A stretch of DNA of 27,768 nucleotides, from the NCBI GenBank assembly GCA_037190665.1, contig JBBCJT010000151.1, forward strand, positions 1 through 27,768, read 5' to 3'. Under the pieces are notes generated by a model. The model searched no databases, was not told where the DNA came from, and was given only the letters and a program-made list of their open reading frames with translations. This document shows, in pieces, positions 6,564 through 14,986 of this stretch. Every line of letters starts with the position of its first letter. Position 1 is the first letter of the stretch. The stretch comes from JBBCJT01 sp037190665 (lineage in GTDB: Bacteria; Pseudomonadota; Alphaproteobacteria; Acetobacterales; Acetobacteraceae). The position numbers and the translations under genes are program-made.

Positions 6564-8345
6564 TCACGTGCCTGCCGCCTGCCGCGCCTCCGCGTTCCGC
6601 AATGTCGCCGCTGCCTGCATGTTGCCCAGAATCATGTCGCGGCCGGCCTTGGTGCCGCCGACGATCTGCATCTGCAGCCGCCGCTCGTCCCGTTCGCGCA
6701 CGTCCGCGATGATGGAACCCGCCTCCTCCTCCGGCACGCCGAGCATGGTCAGCGTGGTCTGGCCGAAGACCAGCGCCGCCTCGAACGTCTCGCGCACCTG
6801 CAGGTCGGCGCCGGCGCGGATCAGCTCGACCGCGTGCACGCGGTCGTAGGCGCGCAGCAGCACCGGCACGAGGGGGAATTCCTCCTTCGCGACCTCGAGG
6901 ATGCGGCTCGCCGCCTCGGCGTTATCCACGCAGACCAGGATGGCGCGGCAGGTCTCCGCGCCGGCAGCGCGGAGGATGTCGATGCGCGTGCCGTCGCCGT
7001 AATAGACCTTGAAGCCGAAGTCGGCGGCGGCGCGGATCATCTCCGTGTCGTTGTCGATGATGGTGATGTCGCAGCCGCGCGCGAGCACCGGCTGGCTGAC
7101 GATCTGCCCGAAGCGGCCGAAGCCGATGATCAGCAGCGAGGGATGCCGCCCTTCCGGCACCGCCTCGACTCCGTCCATCGATTCCCGCTCGCGCGGCAGC
7201 AGCCAGCGCAGCGACAGCACCGCGAGCGGGGTGAGCGCCATGGAGATGATCACTGCCGCCGTCAGCAGCGCCCCGGTCGCGCCGTCCAGCACGCCCGCGC
7301 CGGTCGCCGCCGCGTAGAGCACGAAGGCGAACTCGCCGCCCTGGGCGAGCAGTGCGGCGCGGTAGACGCCTTCCCGATGCGGGGCACGGAACAGCCGCGC
7401 GACGAGGTAGACGGCGCACGCCTTCGCCACCATCAGCACCGCCACCGCGGCAAGGATCAGCGGCCACTGGCGCGCCACCATGCCGAGGTCGAGCGCCATG
7501 CCGACGCCGATGAAGAACAGCCCCAGCAGGATGCCGCGGAACGGTTCGATGTCCGCTTCGAGCTGGTGGCGGAAGGTGGATTCCGACAGCATCACGCCGG
7601 CGAGGAAGGCGCCCATCGCCATCGACAGCCCGCCGAGTTCCATGAGCAATGCCGCGCCCAGCACCACCAACAGGGCGGCGGCCGTCATCACCTCGCGCGC
7701 ATGCGAGTCCGCCAGCACGCGGAAGAGCGGATTCAACAGCCAGCGCCCGGCCGCGAGCAGGGCGGCAAGCGACCCGGCCGCAACCGCCACCGCGCCCCAG
7801 GCGACGCCGTGCGAAGCCGCCCGCGGCGACAGGGCGGCGACGATCAGCAGCAGCGGCACGATGGCCAGATCCTCCAGCAGGAGGATGGAAACCACGCGCT
7901 GACCGGCCGGCCGTGCGACCTCTCCCCGCTCCTCCAGCACCTGCATCACGATGGCGGTGGAGGACAGGGTGAAGCCCATGCCCGCGACGAAGGCGGCCGC
8001 CGGCGGATAGCCGGCGCCGATGCCGATCAGCGCGAGCAACAGACCGCAGACGAGCACCTGCGCGATGCCGAGGCCGAAGATCTCCCGCCGCAGGCTCCAC
8101 AAGCGCGAGGGGCGCATCTCCAGCCCGATCACGAACAGGAACATCACCACGCCGAGTTCGGCGACGTGCAGGATCGCCTGCGGATCGGTGAACAGCCGCA
8201 GGCCGAACGGGCCGATGGCGAGGCCGGCGGCGAGGTAGCCGAGCACGGAGCCGAGCCCGGCGCGGCGGAACAGCGGCACGGCGACGACGCCCGCCCCCAG
8301 CAGCGCGACCACCTGCACCAGTTCGCCCGACTGCGCTTCGGCCAT
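6564..8345 (-). CDS. KefB/KefC-type monovalent cation:proton antiporter (CPA2) with RCK domain
   Basis: This 593-residue inner-membrane protein would exchange K+ (or Na+) for H+. About 12 hydrophobic segments fill roughly the first 390 residues, including GYLAAGLAIGPFGL, the conserved FLFVIGLEMRPSRLW and the SSTAIVMQVLEE region with a membrane LLLEDLAIVPLL motif typical of CPA2 antiporters. A cytoplasmic TrkA-N/RCK domain follows, with the dinucleotide motif IGFGRFGQ and an acidic strand end (IIDND). ATG 8345 is chosen because alignable sequence starts there; upstream starts only add residues encoded by spacer DNA. No KefF/KefG ancillary oxidoreductase gene is adjacent, so glutathione-adduct gating is not implied. 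A paired-palindrome repeat occupies the space upstream. Confidence 0.92.
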   Translation of the reverse strand: MAEAQSGELVQVVALLGAGVVAVPLFRRAGLGSVLGYLAAGLAIGPFGLRLFTDPQAILHVAELGVVMFLFVIGLEMRPSRLWSLRREIFGLGIAQVLVCGLLLALIGIGAGYPPAAAFVAGMGFTLSSTAIVMQVLEERGEVARPAGQRVVSILLLEDLAIVPLLLIVAALSPRAASHGVAWGAVAVAAGSLAALLAAGRWLLNPLFRVLADSHAREVMTAAALLVVLGAALLMELGGLSMAMGAFLAGVMLSESTFRHQLEADIEPFRGILLGLFFIGVGMALDLGMVARQWPLILAAVAVLMVAKACAVYLVARLFRAPHREGVYRAALLAQGGEFAFVLYAAATGAGVLDGATGALLTAAVIISMALTPLAVLSLRWLLPRERESMDGVEAVPEGRHPSLLIIGFGRFGQIVSQPVLARGCDITIIDNDTEMIRAAADFGFKVYYGDGTRIDILRAAGAETCRAILVCVDNAEAASRILEVAKEEFPLVPVLLRAYDRVHAVELIRAGADLQVRETFEAALVFGQTTLTMLGVPEEEAGSIIADVRERDERRLQMQIVGGTKAGRDMILGNMQAAATLRNAEARQAAGT

Positions 8346-8443
8346 GGGGATGTTCCGCTGAGGATCGGCGCCAGCATCGGAGAGCGGCGCGCGGGCGTCC
8401 ATAGGGCAGCGGGGAGTGCGGGACCTGGCACCGACCACGACCG

Positions 8444-8586
8444 CGCAACCTCCCCTCTCCCGCTGACGGGAGAGGGCGGGGCCCGCGCTCGCGCGGGAGG
8501 GGTGAGGCGGCGGGTTGGAGAGACTTCAACGTGGTGCTGGCGGATACACCCTCACCCCGGCCCTCTCCCGCAAGCGAGAGAGGGAG
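8444..8586 (+). repeat. REPIN-like paired palindromes, copy A
   Basis: Two palindromes face each other. The first has CCCCTCTCCCG and CGGGAGAGGG arms; the second, in inverted orientation, starts ACCCTCACCCCGG and has CCCTCTCCCGC and GCGAGAGAGGG arms. The spacer contains GTGGTGCTGGCGGA, also found in the 26-kb array copies. It lies 13 bases beyond the stop of the minus-strand phnM-like gene, so it may also act as a transcript end, and 99 bases upstream of the antiporter start. Confidence 0.8.
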
Positions 8587-8598
8587 CAGCAGCGGCGT

Positions 8599-9750
8599 TC
8601 AGGCCATCGCGTGGTCGGCGATCAGGTCCGCGCGCGCATGCACCAGCCGGCCGCCCGCGATGGTCGCCATCACGCGTGGCGCGTCCGTCGCATCGACCAG
8701 CACGAGATCGGCCCGCGCGCCCTCGGCGATACGCCCGCGGTCCGCGAGGCCCGCCGCCATGGCCGGATGGGCGGACACGAGTTGCCACGCCGCCGCCAGA
8801 TCCAGCACGCCCCGCGCCGCGAGCGAGAAGGGCGCCCGCAGCATCGCCGGATAGAAATAGTCGGAGGTGAGCACGCGGCAGATGCCCGCTTCCGCCATCG
8901 CCGCGGCCGATGCCCAGCCGAGATGCGACCGGCCGCGCACCACGTTGGGGCAGCCCATCGCCACCCAGTCACCCGCCTCGCGCGCCGACCGCGCCACGTC
9001 CTCGGCCACGGGGAACTCGCACACACGCGCCCCCAACGCGCGGAACCCGTCGCGCATCGCCACGGTCTCGTCGTCATGCGATGCCATCGGCAGCCCCGCC
9101 GCCCGCGCCGCAGCCGCGATGCGCGCCCGCGCCGCCTCGACGCGCGGCTCGTACGCCGCGATGCGTTCGGCGAGCGCGCGGAAATCGGCGAGCGACATAC
9201 CGGCGCGGTCGGAGAACTTCGCCCCCGTCACCGGATCGGCGATCTTGCGCAGGATCGCAGGCGTGTGGTCGTTGAAGGCGAGCAGGTGCACGCGCCCGCG
9301 CGCGATGTCGTCGATGGCGAGATCGAGCGCGTCGAGGTTGTAGGCCTCCCACCGCAGATGCACGCGCGTGTCGCAGCCGAGCACAGGCCGCGCCGCATCC
9401 AGCGCGTCGAGCAGCGCCGTCCACGCCTCCGCGCTGCGCAGCCCCGGCTCCCAGGACAGCGTCACGCCATGGAAGGCGGTGGTGATGCCGTTGGCGAGAA
9501 GCTGCGCGTCCGTGTCGCGCACCGCGATGTCCATCGGAAAGCCGATGCCGGGGCGCGGCTGCACCTGCCGCTCGAACGCGTCACCGTGGATGTCCACGAT
9601 GCCGGGCAGCACCAGCAGCCCGCGCGCATCCAGCACGCGCCCGCCGCCCCCGCCGCCGATCGCGGCGATGCGCCCGTCCGCGACCGTGATGTCGGCGTCG
9701 GCGAAGCCTTCGGGCAGCAGGGCGCGTCCGCCCGCGATGCGCAGGGTCAT
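8599..9750 (-). CDS. phnM: PhnM-like amidohydrolase (alpha-D-ribose 1-methylphosphonate 5-triphosphate diphosphatase family)
   Basis: The 383-residue protein is a metal-dependent amidohydrolase of the PhnM family, which removes pyrophosphate from the ribose 5-triphosphate phosphonate intermediate of the C-P lyase pathway. Metal-site residues seen include HGD at 55-57 within IVDIHGDAFERQ, a central MASHDDE and a C-terminal TSDYFYPAM. This is the second PhnM in the locus. It differs from the one in the main operon, which has HTDNLERQ, and the two share only blocks around the active site. It starts 8 bases after the phnF stop, so phnF and this gene form a two-gene minus-strand operon. It may be the isoenzyme of a broader or different substrate range. 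The family call is firm, the exact substrate is not. Confidence 0.88.
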   Translation of the reverse strand: MTLRIAGGRALLPEGFADADITVADGRIAAIGGGGGGRVLDARGLLVLPGIVDIHGDAFERQVQPRPGIGFPMDIAVRDTDAQLLANGITTAFHGVTLSWEPGLRSAEAWTALLDALDAARPVLGCDTRVHLRWEAYNLDALDLAIDDIARGRVHLLAFNDHTPAILRKIADPVTGAKFSDRAGMSLADFRALAERIAAYEPRVEAARARIAAAARAAGLPMASHDDETVAMRDGFRALGARVCEFPVAEDVARSAREAGDWVAMGCPNVVRGRSHLGWASAAAMAEAGICRVLTSDYFYPAMLRAPFSLAARGVLDLAAAWQLVSAHPAMAAGLADRGRIAEGARADLVLVDATDAPRVMATIAGGRLVHARADLIADHAMA

Positions 9751-9758
9751 GTCGGCTC

Positions 9759-10499
9759 TCAGGGTTCGAAGACGATCTGCACGCGCGCGGTGGCGTAGCG
9801 CGTGATGCCCCATTCCACGGGCGTGCCGGCGGCATCGACGTTGATGCTCTCGGACACCAGCACGGGGCGCGAGCGCGGCTGGCGCAGCAGCTCCGCCTCC
9901 TCCGGCGTGGGCATGCGCGCGGTCACGCGGGTGACCTTGCGTGAATAGTCCGTGACACCCATCGCCGCGAGTGCCGCGGAGATGCCGTTGCCCTGCTGGA
10001 TCAGGCGCGGCATGTCCGCGAAGCGCGCGGCGGGGAAATGGTGCGCGCCGACACAGACCGGGCGCCCGTCGGCCGAGGCCAGCCGCTCCACCATCACGAG
10101 CTTCGATCCACGGCGCACGCCCAGCGCATCGGCCGCCGCGCGATCGGCCGCGACTTCCTCGACGCGCAGCACGATGCCCGCGGGTTCGCGGTTCTGCTTG
10201 CGGATCACCTCGCTGAAGCGCGTGCGCGGACCGATCGTGTAGTCGATCACGTCCTCGGCCACGAAGGAGCCGCGGCCCTGTTCGACGCGCACGAGACCGC
10301 GGCGCGACAGCTCCTCCATCGCGCGGCGGACGGTGTGACGGTTGACGCCGAACCGCGCGGCGAGCTGCGCCTCGGTCGGAAGCTGCGCACCGGGGACGAT
10401 CGTACCGGCGGCGATGTCGCGTTCCATCGCCTGCTCGATCTGTCGCCACAGGGCGACACCGTCACGACGCAGCAGGGCAGGCGCAGTCACGTCGAGCAT
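9759..10499 (-). CDS. phnF: PhnF, GntR/HutC-family repressor of the phosphonate genes
   Basis: This 246-residue regulator has an N-terminal winged helix-turn-helix (LPTEAQLAARFGVNRHTVRRAMEEL, then RRGLVRVEQGRGSFVAE) and a C-terminal UTRA/HutC effector domain from about residue 90 (TRFSEVIRKQ to TRYATARVQIVFEP). This two-domain layout and the position next to phn genes define PhnF. ATG 10499 has no clear ribosome site. The gene is divergent from phnG across 97 bases, the usual place for a self-regulating local repressor, and a candidate operator lies in that gap. The inducing ligand is presumably a phosphonate or pathway intermediate; that is inference. Confidence 0.93.
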   Translation of the reverse strand: MLDVTAPALLRRDGVALWRQIEQAMERDIAAGTIVPGAQLPTEAQLAARFGVNRHTVRRAMEELSRRGLVRVEQGRGSFVAEDVIDYTIGPRTRFSEVIRKQNREPAGIVLRVEEVAADRAAADALGVRRGSKLVMVERLASADGRPVCVGAHHFPAARFADMPRLIQQGNGISAALAAMGVTDYSRKVTRVTARMPTPEEAELLRQPRSRPVLVSESINVDAAGTPVEWGITRYATARVQIVFEP

Positions 10500-10556
10500 G
10501 GGGTCGATGTCATCGCAAGTTCACGTCGCCGGCAGGGTGTGACGGGTAGTGTCGCA

Positions 10557-10585
10557 CTTGACCGCGAAGGTTGCAACGTCTAGCT
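10557..10585 (+). promoter_or_regulatory. Predicted sigma-70 promoter of phnG operon
   Basis: CTTGAC at 10557-10562, a 17-base spacer and CTAGCT at 10580-10585 fit the alphaproteobacterial CTTGAC-N17-CTATAT pattern with a perfect -35. Transcription would begin around 10592, only about five bases before the phnG ATG. Confidence 0.55.
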
Positions 10586-10594
10586 GTCTAGACA
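10585..10594. promoter_or_regulatory. Candidate PhnF operator palindrome
   Basis: TGTCTAGACA is a perfect 10-bp palindrome and is preceded by a direct half-site GTCTAG at 10578-10583. It overlaps the end of the predicted -10 and the start point of phnG, and ends two bases before the ATG. GntR/HutC repressors bind such short dyads. It also lies upstream of phnF, so one site could control both transcripts. Confidence 0.6.
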
Positions 10595-10596
10595 TT

Positions 10597-11037
10597 ATGA
10601 GCGTCACCGAACGACAGCGCTGGATGGCCGTGCTCGCCCGGGCACCGGCCGAGGACATCGCCGCGCGGATCGACGCGGCCGGCGGGCTCGCGCCGCACAC
10701 AAGGCTGCGCGGGCCGGAAGTCGGACTGGTGATGGTGCGCGGCCGCGCGGGTGGATCGGGTGCGAAGTTCAATCTCGGCGAGATGACGGTCACACGCTGC
10801 ACGGTGCGCGATGCAGAGGGGCGCATCGGCCACGCCTATGTCGCCGGCCGCGAGCCGCGCCGCGCGGAACTGGCCGCAGCGTTGGACGCGGCATTGCAGG
10901 ACGATGCGCGCCGCGCCGCGCTGCTCGATGCCGTGGTCGCCCCCCTCGCCGCCGCGCAGGCAGCGTCGCGCGCGACAGTGGCGCGCAAGGCGGCAGCGAC
11001 GAAGGTGGATTTCTTCGCCATGCAGACCACGCGATGA
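10597..11037 (+). CDS. phnG: C-P lyase subunit PhnG
   Basis: This 146-residue protein is a subunit of the cytosolic PhnGHIJ core complex. With PhnI and the other accessory subunits it takes part in attaching the phosphonate to the ribose C1 of ATP. Family marks are TERQRWMAVLARA at the start, LRGPEVGLVMVRGRAGGSGAKFNLGEMTVTRC in the centre and GHAYVAGR. ATG 10597 places the first conserved block at the family's usual distance. There is no Shine-Dalgarno sequence, and the operator palindrome ends two bases upstream, so the message may be close to leaderless. The stop overlaps the phnH start (ATGA at 11034-11037). It opens a nine-gene, end-to-end overlapping operon. Confidence 0.95.
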   Translation: MSVTERQRWMAVLARAPAEDIAARIDAAGGLAPHTRLRGPEVGLVMVRGRAGGSGAKFNLGEMTVTRCTVRDAEGRIGHAYVAGREPRRAELAAALDAALQDDARRAALLDAVVAPLAAAQAASRATVARKAAATKVDFFAMQTTR

Positions 11038-11615
11038 GCCTCGACCTGCCCGGCTTCGCCGATCCGGTGCTGGATGCGCAGCGCTGCTTCCGCGCGGTGC
11101 TCGACGCCATAAGCCGCCCCGGCCTCGTCGGCACGGCGGGCGAGGCGCTGACACCGCCCGCGCCCCTCGCGCCCGCCACGGCGGCGGTGCTGCTGACGCT
11201 GGTGGACCCGGAGACGAAGCTGTTCCTCGACCCGGAAGCGGAGCCCGCCGCGGACTGGATCGCATTCCACTGCGGCGCGCCGCGCGTGACGGCGCCGCGT
11301 GCGGCGGATTTCGCGCTCGGCCTGTCCGTCCCACCCGCGCTCGGCGATCTCGATCCGGGCACGCATGAATCGCCCGAGACATCGGCGACGCTGATCCTCC
11401 AGGTCGATGCGCTGGGCACGGGCACATCGCTGCGCCTGACCGGGCCGGGCATCGACGGCAGCACCACGCTGCGCGTCGCCGGCCTGCCGTCCGGCTTCAT
11501 CGTCGCATGGGGCACGAACCATGCCGGCTTCCCCTGCGGCATCGACGTGATCCTCTGCGCCGGCACGCGCCTCGCCGCACTGCCGCGCAGCCTGCGTATC
11601 GAGGAGGCCGGCTGA
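11034..11615 (+). CDS. phnH: C-P lyase subunit PhnH
   Basis: The 193-residue protein is the second core subunit; the family has a PLP-transferase-like fold that has lost PLP binding. Conserved elements are GFADPVLDAQRCFRAVLDAISRPG at the N-terminus, ALLTLVDPETKLFLDP-like residues near 55-70, and the glycine-rich RLTGPGIDG followed by FPCGIDVILCAGTRLAALPRS at the C-terminus. Length equals the E. coli protein (about 194). It overlaps phnG by four bases and phnI by one (TGATG at 11613-11617), so translation is probably coupled in both directions. Confidence 0.96.
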   Translation: MSLDLPGFADPVLDAQRCFRAVLDAISRPGLVGTAGEALTPPAPLAPATAAVLLTLVDPETKLFLDPEAEPAADWIAFHCGAPRVTAPRAADFALGLSVPPALGDLDPGTHESPETSATLILQVDALGTGTSLRLTGPGIDGSTTLRVAGLPSGFIVAWGTNHAGFPCGIDVILCAGTRLAALPRSLRIEEAG

Positions 11616-12691
11616 TGGCTTACGTCGCGGTCAAGGGCGGCGAACGCGCCATCGCCGCCGCCCATTCCTGGCTCGCGGAAACGCGGCGCGGCGATACCTC
11701 GCTGCCCGAACTCACCACCGGGCAGATCGCCGGACAGCTCGGCCTCGCGGTCGATCGCGTGATGGGCGAAGGCTCCTGCTACGACCGCGACCTCGCCGCG
11801 CTCGCCATCAGGCAGGCGCGTGGCGACATGATCGAGGCCGCCTTCCTGCTGCGCGCCTATCGCACCACGCTGCCGCGCTTCGCCCATACCGAACCGCTGG
11901 ACACCGGCGCGATGGCGGTGCGCCGCCGCATCTCCGCCACCTACAAGGACCTGCCGGGCGGGCAGATGCTGGGGCCGACCTTCGACTACACGCACCGCCT
12001 GCTCGACTTCGCGATGGCCGCCGGCACCGCGCCTGAGGCCGAGCCGGACGGGATGAAGATGGCCCCTGTCGCCGGCATCCTCGCCGGCGAGGGCCTGTTG
12101 CAGGACGAGCCCGACGGACCCGACATGCCCGGCGACCTGACGCGGGAGCCGCTGCTGTTCCCGGCCGGCCGCGACGTGCGGCTGCAGGCGCTGGCGCGCG
12201 GGGACGAAGGTTTCCTGCTCGCGCTCGGCTATTCCACGCAGCGCGGCTACGGCAACACGCATCCCTTCGTCGGCGAGATCCGCATGGGCGAGGTCGCCGT
12301 CGAGATCGTACCGCCCGAACTCGGCTTCGTCATCGATATCGGCGACATCACCGTCACCGAGTGCGACATGGTGAACCAGTTCGCCGGATCGAAGACCGCG
12401 CCGCCGCAGTTCACCCGCGGCTACGGGCTGGTCTTCGGCCATGCCGAGCGCAAGGCGATGGCGATGTCGCTGGTGGATCGCGCGATGCGGGCCGACGAGC
12501 TGGGCGAGGATGTCACCGCGCCGGCGCAGGACATCGAGTTCGTGCTGTACCATTGCGACAACGTCGAGGCGACCGGCTTCGTCGAGCACCTGAAGCTGCC
12601 GCACTACGTGGACTTCCAGAGCGAGCTGGAAACCATCCGCCGCATGCGCGCCGATGCGATGGCCGAGGAACGCGCGGAGGCCGCGGAATGA
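11615..12691 (+). CDS. phnI: C-P lyase core subunit PhnI
   Basis: The 358-residue subunit catalyses, with PhnG, PhnH and PhnL, displacement of adenine from MgATP by the phosphonate to give a ribose 1-phosphonate 5-triphosphate. Seen: MAYVAVKGGERAI at the start, RQARGDMIEAAFLLRAYRTT, ISATYKDLPGGQMLGPTFDYTHRLLDF, TREPLLFPAGRDVRLQALARGDEGFLLALGYSTQRGYG and a C-terminal EFVLYHCDNVEATGFVEHLKLPHYVDFQ. All of these are hallmark PhnI segments and the length is normal. The start is fixed by the one-base overlap with phnH, and the stop overlaps the phnJ start as ATGA (12688-12691). Confidence 0.97.
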   Translation: MAYVAVKGGERAIAAAHSWLAETRRGDTSLPELTTGQIAGQLGLAVDRVMGEGSCYDRDLAALAIRQARGDMIEAAFLLRAYRTTLPRFAHTEPLDTGAMAVRRRISATYKDLPGGQMLGPTFDYTHRLLDFAMAAGTAPEAEPDGMKMAPVAGILAGEGLLQDEPDGPDMPGDLTREPLLFPAGRDVRLQALARGDEGFLLALGYSTQRGYGNTHPFVGEIRMGEVAVEIVPPELGFVIDIGDITVTECDMVNQFAGSKTAPPQFTRGYGLVFGHAERKAMAMSLVDRAMRADELGEDVTAPAQDIEFVLYHCDNVEATGFVEHLKLPHYVDFQSELETIRRMRADAMAEERAEAAE

Positions 12692-13521
12692 GCGAGGGCT
12701 ACAACTTCGCCTATCTGGACGAACAGACGAAGCGGATGATCCGCCGCGCGCTGCTCAAGGCAGTCGCGATCCCCGGCCATCAGGTGCCGTTCGGCGCGCG
12801 CGAGATGCCCCTGCCCTACGGCTGGGGCACCGGCGGCATCCAGGTGACGGCCGCCGTGCTCGGCCCCGAGGACCGGCTGAAGGTGATCGACCAGGGTGCG
12901 GACGATACCACCAACGCGGTCTCCATCCGCGCCTTCTTCGCCCGCGTCGCCGATGTGGCCACAACCACGCGCACCGAGGACGCGACGGTCATCCAGACCC
13001 GCCACCGCATCCCGGAGACGGAGCTGACCGAGGGCCAGATCATCGTCTACCAGGTGCCGATCCCCGAACCGCTGTTCAAGCTGGAACCCTCGCGCGCGGC
13101 GACGCGGCGGATGCATGCGCTCGCCGATTACGGGCTGATGCATGTGCGGCTGTACGAGGACATCGCCCGCTACGGCCATGTCGCCATCGCCTACAACTAT
13201 CCGGTGATGGTGAACGGCCGCTACCTGATGGCGCCCTCGCCGATCCCGGCCTTCGACAATCCGAAGATGCACATGATGCCGGCGCTGCAATTGTTCGGCG
13301 CGGGGCGCGAGAAGCGCATCTACGCCGTGCCGCCCTATACCGAGGTGCGCAGCCTCGACTTCGACGATCATCCCTTCCGCGCCACCCGCGCGCCGCATCG
13401 CTGCGCGCTGTGCGGATCGGGGCACACCTACCTCGACGAGGTGGTCACCGACGACCGCGGCGGGCGGATGTATGTCTGCTCCGACACCGACTGGTGCGAG
13501 CGCACGCGGGAGGCGGCGTGA
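12688..13521 (+). CDS. phnJ: PhnJ, radical-SAM C-P lyase catalytic subunit
   Basis: This 277-residue enzyme cleaves the carbon-phosphorus bond of 5-phosphoribosyl 1-phosphonate, releasing the alkane and ribose 1,2-cyclic phosphate 5-phosphate. The four C-terminal cysteines follow CX2CX21CX5C (CALC, then CSDTDWC), exactly the spacing in E. coli PhnJ, where they hold the 4Fe-4S cluster and supply the thiyl radical. The N-terminal block MSEGYNFAYLDEQTKRMIRRA and GWGTGGIQVTAA are family-specific. It overlaps phnI by four bases and phnK by one, keeping the core genes in one translational chain. All catalytic cysteines are present, so it should be active. Confidence 0.98.
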   Translation: MSEGYNFAYLDEQTKRMIRRALLKAVAIPGHQVPFGAREMPLPYGWGTGGIQVTAAVLGPEDRLKVIDQGADDTTNAVSIRAFFARVADVATTTRTEDATVIQTRHRIPETELTEGQIIVYQVPIPEPLFKLEPSRAATRRMHALADYGLMHVRLYEDIARYGHVAIAYNYPVMVNGRYLMAPSPIPAFDNPKMHMMPALQLFGAGREKRIYAVPPYTEVRSLDFDDHPFRATRAPHRCALCGSGHTYLDEVVTDDRGGRMYVCSDTDWCERTREAA

Positions 13522-14294
13522 TGGAGCAGACGCTGCTGTCCGCCCGCAACCTCGCCCTCGGCTTCGGCCGCATCCAGGCGCTCGACGGCGTCGATATCGA
13601 CCTGTGGCCGGGCGAGGTGCTCGCCATCGTCGGTGAATCCGGTTCGGGCAAGACGACGCTGCTCAACGTGCTGTCGGGCCGCCTGCCGCCCGATGCCGGC
13701 ACGGTCTGGTATCGCGGCACGGAAGGGCATCTGGCCGATGTCCACGCGATGGCCGAACCCGCGCTGCGGCAGTTGCTGCGCTCCGAATGGGGGTTCGTCC
13801 ACCAGAACCCGCGCGACGGGCTGCGCATGGCGGTCTCGGCCGGCGGCAATGTCGGCGAGCGGCTGATGGCGGCGGGCGCGCGGCATTATGGCCACATCCG
13901 CACCGATGCCGCATCCTGGCTGAAGCGCGTGGAGATCGACCCGGCGCGCATGGACGACCTGCCGCGCACCTTCTCCGGCGGCATGCAGCAGCGGTTGCAG
14001 ATCGCCCGCACACTGGTGACGCATCCGCGGCTGGTGTTCATGGATGAGCCCACGGGCGGGCTGGACGTGTCCGTGCAGGCGCGGCTGCTCGACCTGATCC
14101 GCGCGCTGGTCGCCGATCTCGGCATCGCGGTCGCGCTGGTCACGCACGACATCGCGGTCGCACGGCTGCTCGCGCATCGCATCGCGGTGATGCGCGCCGG
14201 CCATGTGGTGGAGACCGGCTTGACCGATCAGGTGCTGGACGATCCGCAGCACCCGTACACGCAACTTCTCGTCGCCTCGGTGCTTCAGGCATGA
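13521..14294 (+). CDS. phnK: PhnK, ABC-type ATPase of the C-P lyase complex
   Basis: The 257-residue ATP-binding cassette protein docks on the PhnGHIJ core rather than on a membrane permease. Walker A is GESGSGKT (residues 38-45), the signature is FSGGMQQR, and Walker B is LVFMDEPTGGLD with H-loop THD. QNPRDGLRM is the expanded Q-loop region typical of PhnK. The C-terminal DDPQHPYTQLLVASVL resembles oligopeptide-transporter ATPases, as usual for PhnK. The start overlaps the phnJ stop by one base (TGATG) and the stop overlaps phnL by four. Confidence 0.96.
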   Translation: MEQTLLSARNLALGFGRIQALDGVDIDLWPGEVLAIVGESGSGKTTLLNVLSGRLPPDAGTVWYRGTEGHLADVHAMAEPALRQLLRSEWGFVHQNPRDGLRMAVSAGGNVGERLMAAGARHYGHIRTDAASWLKRVEIDPARMDDLPRTFSGGMQQRLQIARTLVTHPRLVFMDEPTGGLDVSVQARLLDLIRALVADLGIAVALVTHDIAVARLLAHRIAVMRAGHVVETGLTDQVLDDPQHPYTQLLVASVLQA

Positions 14295-14986
14295 TCCTGC
14301 TGCGGACGGAGAACCTCTCGAAATCCTTCACCCTGCATCTGCAGGGTGGGGTGCGCATCGGCGTGCTGGCGGATGTGGAGCTTGCCGTGCGCGCCGGCGA
14401 ATGCGTGGCGCTGTCCGGCCCTTCGGGCGCGGGCAAGTCCACGCTGATGCGCTGCCTGTACGGCAACTACCGCGCCGGCAGCGGACGCATCTGGGTACGT
14501 CACCACGGCACCGAGATCGACCTCGCCGCCGCCGACCCGCGCACGGTGATCGAGGTACGTCGCGAGACCCTCGGTTACGTCTCGCAGTTCCTCCGCGTGA
14601 TCCCCCGTGTCCCCGCCCGCGACGTGGTCGCCGAACCGCTGATGGCGCGCGGCGTGCCGGCGGAGGACGCGCGCGCTCAGGCCGGCGCGCTGCTGACGCG
14701 GCTGAACATCCCCGCGCGGTTGCAGGCGCTGCCGCCGGCGACCTTCTCGGGCGGCGAACAGCAACGGGTGAACCTCGCGCGCGGGTTCATCGCCGGCCAT
14801 CCGGTGATGCTGCTGGACGAACCGACCGCCAGCCTCGACCCGGCCAACCGCGATATCGTGATGACCATGATTCACGAGGCGAAAGCGCGCGGTGCGGCCA
14901 TCGTGGGCATCTTCCATGACGCCGCTGCGCGTGACGCGGTGGCCGACCGGCTGTATCAGGTCAGCCCGCTCGCCGAGGCCGCATGA
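14291..14986 (+). CDS. phnL: PhnL, ABC-type ATPase of the C-P lyase pathway
   Basis: The 231-residue ABC protein is the second non-transport ATPase of the pathway and is needed with PhnG, PhnH and PhnI for the ribose-transfer step. Seen: TLHLQGG near the start (the characteristic PhnL segment), Walker A GPSGAGKST, signature FSGGEQQRVNLARGF, Walker B VMLLDEPTASLD and the switch FHD in place of the common H-loop THD. QFLRVIPRVPARDVVAEPL is also PhnL-type. It is coupled by ATGA overlaps to phnK and to phnM. Confidence 0.96.
   Translation: MILLRTENLSKSFTLHLQGGVRIGVLADVELAVRAGECVALSGPSGAGKSTLMRCLYGNYRAGSGRIWVRHHGTEIDLAAADPRTVIEVRRETLGYVSQFLRVIPRVPARDVVAEPLMARGVPAEDARAQAGALLTRLNIPARLQALPPATFSGGEQQRVNLARGFIAGHPVMLLDEPTASLDPANRDIVMTMIHEAKARGAAIVGIFHDAAARDAVADRLYQVSPLAEAA

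Noticed and set aside
10500..10596. PhoB box in the phnF-phnG gap
   Set aside because: Fragments such as GTCACACC and TGTGAC are present, but no pair of CTGTCAT-like repeats with correct spacing was found.
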